This document shows positions 35,164 to 38,446 of a stretch of 38,446 bases of DNA, in pieces. Each line of letters opens with the position of its first letter. Within the stretch, counting starts at the first letter, position 1. The stretch spans positions 1 to 38,446 of the forward strand of contig JABJIE010000013.1 in the NCBI GenBank assembly GCA_018661505.1, given 5' to 3'. The position numbers and the translations under genes were made by a program. The notes beneath the pieces were generated by a model. It was given only the letters and a program-made list of their open reading frames with translations. It was not told where the DNA came from and made no database searches. The stretch comes from Lentimicrobiaceae bacterium (GTDB taxonomy: Bacteria; Bacteroidota; Bacteroidia; Bacteroidales; F082).

Positions 35164-37905
35164 TTAAAATTCTAATTCCAACTGAGGCGGGTCATTATTA
35201 TCTTTGTCAGAGGGATTATCATTATCATAATTAGTGTCTTGGTTATAATCTTTATTTGGGATACTTGAATCATTTGTATCCGTTGATATGGGATCATTTA
35301 TTGAGGCACTTTCTGATATATTATCCTCACTGTCTGATGTGTATTCTAATGAATCATACTGGGTAACTTCGGTTTCTTCTGGTGTGTAGGGTAGGGGATC
35401 AATAAACTTAATCTTCTTTAAATTAAAGTTAGATAAACGTTTTCCTTTTGCTTTGTAACTCTTTATTCCAATAAAATCTGATATTGGTATAACCTCCAAT
35501 TCAGTATCTGAATTGCCTTTCTTTTTGATCTCAAATTGTAACATTGGCAGGTAGTCATCTGACCAAGTAATTAATTTTGATCGCTTTTCATCACCAATGA
35601 AATTAATTATTTTGTTAATTGGTGTATTTTCAGATAATTGGAACCTTTTGACATAATATTTCTTTTGATCAGCATCATAGTAAACCGCCGTAAGAATCTT
35701 GTTATGATCAAATTTGGTAACTTTAATCATATTATCATCAAAGTGGGTTGAAAGATCATATCCCGATAGCTTTATTTCACCTGAATTAAGTATGCTCAGT
35801 ATTTTTTCATCTCCTTTAAATGCACCTACAAAGTCTCCTCTTTCATCAGTATTAAGACGTCTTACTGTATCATCATACCATATACTTCTGGCGCCAAGTG
35901 TGGAAATTCCTTCCTCACGCTGAACAATATTTTTTATGGTGTTTTTACTTAGGATATTTCCCCTGGAGTTTCTACCTTTTATGGCAAGATTACTGAAATC
36001 AAAATCAAACGATAGTTTTTTAAGCTTAGGTTTTGCCCTAAGGTTAACCTTTACCACCTCTGCTTCTCCATTTGGATTAGCTGTAAAGTAGATAACTTTT
36101 GTGCCACCTGTTCCAATGGTTAGATCATACTCCTTATCTCTTGTAACTCCAACAACAGCAAATCGTTTAACATAATAGTTGCCCTTTTTGCCATTTTGAT
36201 AAATCATATTGTAGATGGTTCTGTCATCGTTACGCTTAAATACATCTACATGTATTACTCCCTTTCCTACAAATACCTTGGGAGCAACCTTATTCACAAT
36301 CATTGTACCATCGTTCTTGAAAACAATAATATCATCAATATCAGAGCACTCTGTAACATATTCATTTCTTTTCAATGATGTGCCAACGAAGCCTTCATCC
36401 TTATCGATGTATAGTTTTGAGTTTGCAACAGCAACATGAGAAGCATTAATTGTATCAAAGTTTCTAATCTCTGTTCTGCGTTCCTTTCCTTTACTGAACT
36501 TTTTCTTAATCTGACGGAAGTAGTTTATGGAATAATCAATCAGGTGGTTAAGATGATTTTTTACTTCAGATATCTCCTCTTCGATGGCTTTAATCTGATC
36601 ATCAGCTTTAAAGGCGTTGAACTTTGAGATTCTCTTAATTTTTATTTCTGTTAAACGAGTAATATCATCTTCGGTAACTTCTCTTTTAAGAGTTTTCTTA
36701 AAAGGTTCCAAGCCTTTGTCTATAGTTTCAATAACACATTCCCAGGTTTCACACTCTTCGATTTTCAAGTATATTCTATTCTCAATAAATATTTTTTCAA
36801 GGGAGGAGTTATGCCACTGGTCTTCAAGCTCATGAAGTCTAATCTCCAATTCACGTTTAAGTAAGTGAACAGTATGATCTGTATTCTGTTTTAATATTTC
36901 GTTAACCTGAATGAAATGTGGTTTTTGGTCAATAATTATGCATGAATTTGGAGATATACTCATCTCGCAATTCGTGAATGCATATAAAGCATCAATTGTT
37001 TGATCAGGACTCACATTAGCTGCGAGATGAATGGCAATTTCAACATTTTCAGCAGTATTGTCGTCAATCTTTTTAATTTTGATTTTGCCCTTTTCACTTG
37101 CGGATACAATGGAATCAATAAGTGAGGAAGTGGTTGTTGAAAATGGTATTTCTGTTATGAGCAGCGTTTTCTTGTCAGGTTGTGATATTCGTGCTCGGAT
37201 ACGAACCTTACCACCTCTGATACCTCCGTTATATTTTGAAAAATCTGCCATTCCTCCGGTCAGAAAATCAGGTAGGATATTGAAAGATTTATTTTGAAGG
37301 TATGATATTGATGCATCTATCAATTCAACAAAGTTATGAGGTAGTATTTTTGATGCAAGACCAACTGCAATACCTTCAACACCTTGAACCAATAGTAATG
37401 GAAACTTTACTGGAAGGGTTATCGGTTCTTTGTTTCTACCATCATATGATCCTTTCCAAGTTGTGGTTTTCGGATTGAACACAACCTCTTTGGCAAACTT
37501 TGAAAGTCGTGCTTCAATGTAACGAGGTGCTGCAGCTCTGTCACCGGTTAGCGTATTACCCCAGTTACCTTGCATATCTATTAGCAATTCCTTTTGACCA
37601 AGTTGTACAAGGGCATCACCTATTGAAGCATCACCATGGGGGTGAAACTGCATAGTATGGCCAATTATATTTGCAACTTTGTTAAACCTGCCATCATCAA
37701 GGCGATTCATTGCATGGAGAATACGTCTTTGAACAGGCTTTAAACCGTCATCCACTTCAGGAACAGCTCTTTCAAGTATCACATAGGAGGCGTAATCCAG
37801 AAACCAATTCTGGTACATTCCCCTTAGATGACTTGTCTTAAAACCTTCTTCCTGGTTCAACGGGTCGTCACTTACCTGATCTTTGTTATCCTCAATGTCA
37901 CTCAT
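35164..37905 (-). CDS. parC: DNA topoisomerase IV subunit A
   Basis: Cleaves and rejoins DNA to unlink daughter chromosomes together with ParE. I take ATG 37905 (913 residues, MSDIEDNKDQ); the in-frame ATG 33 codons upstream adds only an unconserved basic stretch. Visible are DGLKPVQRRILHAM, IGHTMQFHPHGDASIGDALV, GDRAAAPRYIEARLSKFA with catalytic Tyr129, and the GGIRGGKVRIRAR region of the tower/coil. The C-terminal domain is beta-propeller-like. The last 75 residues or so are an acidic, Asp/Asn/Ser-rich disordered tail ending QLELEF. ParE is not adjacent; upstream on the same strand is a BatA-like gene. Confidence 0.95.
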   Translation of the reverse strand: MSDIEDNKDQVSDDPLNQEEGFKTSHLRGMYQNWFLDYASYVILERAVPEVDDGLKPVQRRILHAMNRLDDGRFNKVANIIGHTMQFHPHGDASIGDALVQLGQKELLIDMQGNWGNTLTGDRAAAPRYIEARLSKFAKEVVFNPKTTTWKGSYDGRNKEPITLPVKFPLLLVQGVEGIAVGLASKILPHNFVELIDASISYLQNKSFNILPDFLTGGMADFSKYNGGIRGGKVRIRARISQPDKKTLLITEIPFSTTTSSLIDSIVSASEKGKIKIKKIDDNTAENVEIAIHLAANVSPDQTIDALYAFTNCEMSISPNSCIIIDQKPHFIQVNEILKQNTDHTVHLLKRELEIRLHELEDQWHNSSLEKIFIENRIYLKIEECETWECVIETIDKGLEPFKKTLKREVTEDDITRLTEIKIKRISKFNAFKADDQIKAIEEEISEVKNHLNHLIDYSINYFRQIKKKFSKGKERRTEIRNFDTINASHVAVANSKLYIDKDEGFVGTSLKRNEYVTECSDIDDIIVFKNDGTMIVNKVAPKVFVGKGVIHVDVFKRNDDRTIYNMIYQNGKKGNYYVKRFAVVGVTRDKEYDLTIGTGGTKVIYFTANPNGEAEVVKVNLRAKPKLKKLSFDFDFSNLAIKGRNSRGNILSKNTIKNIVQREEGISTLGARSIWYDDTVRRLNTDERGDFVGAFKGDEKILSILNSGEIKLSGYDLSTHFDDNMIKVTKFDHNKILTAVYYDADQKKYYVKRFQLSENTPINKIINFIGDEKRSKLITWSDDYLPMLQFEIKKKGNSDTELEVIPISDFIGIKSYKAKGKRLSNFNLKKIKFIDPLPYTPEETEVTQYDSLEYTSDSEDNISESASINDPISTDTNDSSIPNKDYNQDTNYDNDNPSDKDNNDPPQLELEF

Positions 37906-38016
37906 TAAATAATTATCTTTTTTTAATTGCAATACGATTTTGTAAGACTTGAACCTTGCATAAGAATTAACATAGTTGTAAAAATATTTTACAACGGAAA
38001 TCAAGAAATAAAGTTA

Positions 38017-38445
38017 TTACTTCCAAAATCTAAGAACGAAAACTTCCAATAGAAGTGTAAAGAGTGCGAAAATAATAAATAGCTTCCAAAAATCATTCTC
38101 TTTTTGCATAGCGTTAATAACTTCTTTGAAATCTGGATTTTGAACATTGATAATTTCAAAATTTGAAAGCCCTGATTCTAAACACAATTGCTTCAAATCA
38201 TCATTTGAAAGAAAATCAAGTTCAGATTCTTTTCTGTTGAAATTAAATGCCAATAATCCCAGAGAACTTTCCAAATATCTCACATCATAGAAGCCATCTG
38301 TTAATTTTAGGTTGTTTAACTCGAGCCTAAGATTGCCATTTGAAATTTTTTGTCTGGGTATAAAGCTAAATTTGTTCTCTAGTGAAAACATTTTTGCTGG
38401 TGTTTCCCCCAATTCTTGATTTTCCAGAGGTATATTAACACTTTC
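38017..38445 (-). CDS. C-terminal part of BatA-like membrane protein (5' partial)
   Basis: The frame runs off the window end, so only the last 142 residues are seen. They contain the periplasmic tail typical of Bacteroidota BatA-domain proteins: LTDGFYDVRYLESSLGLLAF then NFNRKESELDFLSNDDLKQL. A single C-terminal membrane helix FWKLFIIFALFTLLLEVFVL ends in RFWK, another hallmark. The usual N-terminal double-membrane (BatA) part lies beyond the window. The role is not established, and a membrane-stress or envelope function is inferred from name only. parC follows after 111 bases. Confidence 0.8.
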   Translation of the reverse strand, partial: ESVNIPLENQELGETPAKMFSLENKFSFIPRQKISNGNLRLELNNLKLTDGFYDVRYLESSLGLLAFNFNRKESELDFLSNDDLKQLCLESGLSNFEIINVQNPDFKEVINAMQKENDFWKLFIIFALFTLLLEVFVLRFWK

Positions 38446-38446
38446 A

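Noticed and set aside
38005-38446. Joining the partial genes at both window ends into one gene
   Set aside because: They lie on opposite strands and each shows its own C-terminal membrane helix and stop codon, so they are separate genes.

Overview
The window is an AT-rich, densely coding chromosomal segment of a member of the Bacteroidota. It is probably Bacteroidales/Marinilabiliales-like, but the sequence alone does not fix the order. Several things point there: the Bacteroidota-type promoter element TAnnTTTG in front of many genes, proteins with typical Bacteroidota signal peptides and lipoboxes, few Shine-Dalgarno-like sites, and phylum-typical families (BatA-like membrane protein, NahK-like kinase paired with a nucleotidyltransferase, a UvrA that lacks one zinc pair). 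I see no rRNA, tRNA, CRISPR array, prophage, insertion sequence or transposase. Both window ends cut through genes. No gap without a gene exceeds 300 bases.

Layout. Bases 1-13108 are read entirely on the plus strand: the 3' part of a membrane-anchored GATase1-like protein, an M48/Ste24 protease, an FKBP/SlyD-type prolyl isomerase followed by triosephosphate isomerase, PrmA (ribosomal protein L11 methyltransferase), a 1495-residue exported protein of unknown function, the DNA sliding clamp DnaN, a MalY/PatB-type PLP enzyme and a small outer-membrane beta-barrel. From 13151 onward nearly everything is on the minus strand. First comes NAD-dependent DNA ligase, then (in transcription order) a ProXp-ala editing deacylase, arginine deiminase and a GT22-like membrane mannosyltransferase, then a TolB-like lipoprotein and UvrA. 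UvrA is divergent from an ECF-type sigma factor followed by a 54-residue small ORF (22921-23822, plus). After that come a NahK-like sugar kinase with its nucleotidyltransferase partner, a second ECF sigma factor, a small Cys-containing membrane protein, a SpoU/TrmH RNA methyltransferase, the ribosomal operon rpsF-rpsR-rplI, wecB and radC, and rpsT. Last come a ferredoxin-NADP-reductase-like flavoprotein transcribed with two methylthiotransferases (MiaB-like and MtaB), topoisomerase IV subunit A, and the C-terminal end of a BatA-like membrane protein.

Functionally this is mostly housekeeping: DNA replication and repair (dnaN, ligA, uvrA, radC, parC), translation and tRNA/rRNA/ribosomal-protein modification (prmA, miaB, mtaB, SpoU methyltransferase, ProXp-ala, rpsF/R/T, rplI), and envelope or sugar metabolism (wecB, GT22, NahK pair).

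I do not see a clear undescribed defence or mobile system. The points most worth a second look are: (1) the reductase-MiaB-MtaB operon, which could be a self-contained electron supply for tRNA methylthiolation; (2) the atypical MiaB sequence; (3) a ribosomal-operon terminator whose T-tract doubles as the -7 element of the next gene; (4) the 1495-residue exported protein; (5) an unannotatable-looking but plausible 54-residue gene after the sigma factor; and (6) a T6 run at the start of the GT22 gene that separates a good ATG from the reading frame.
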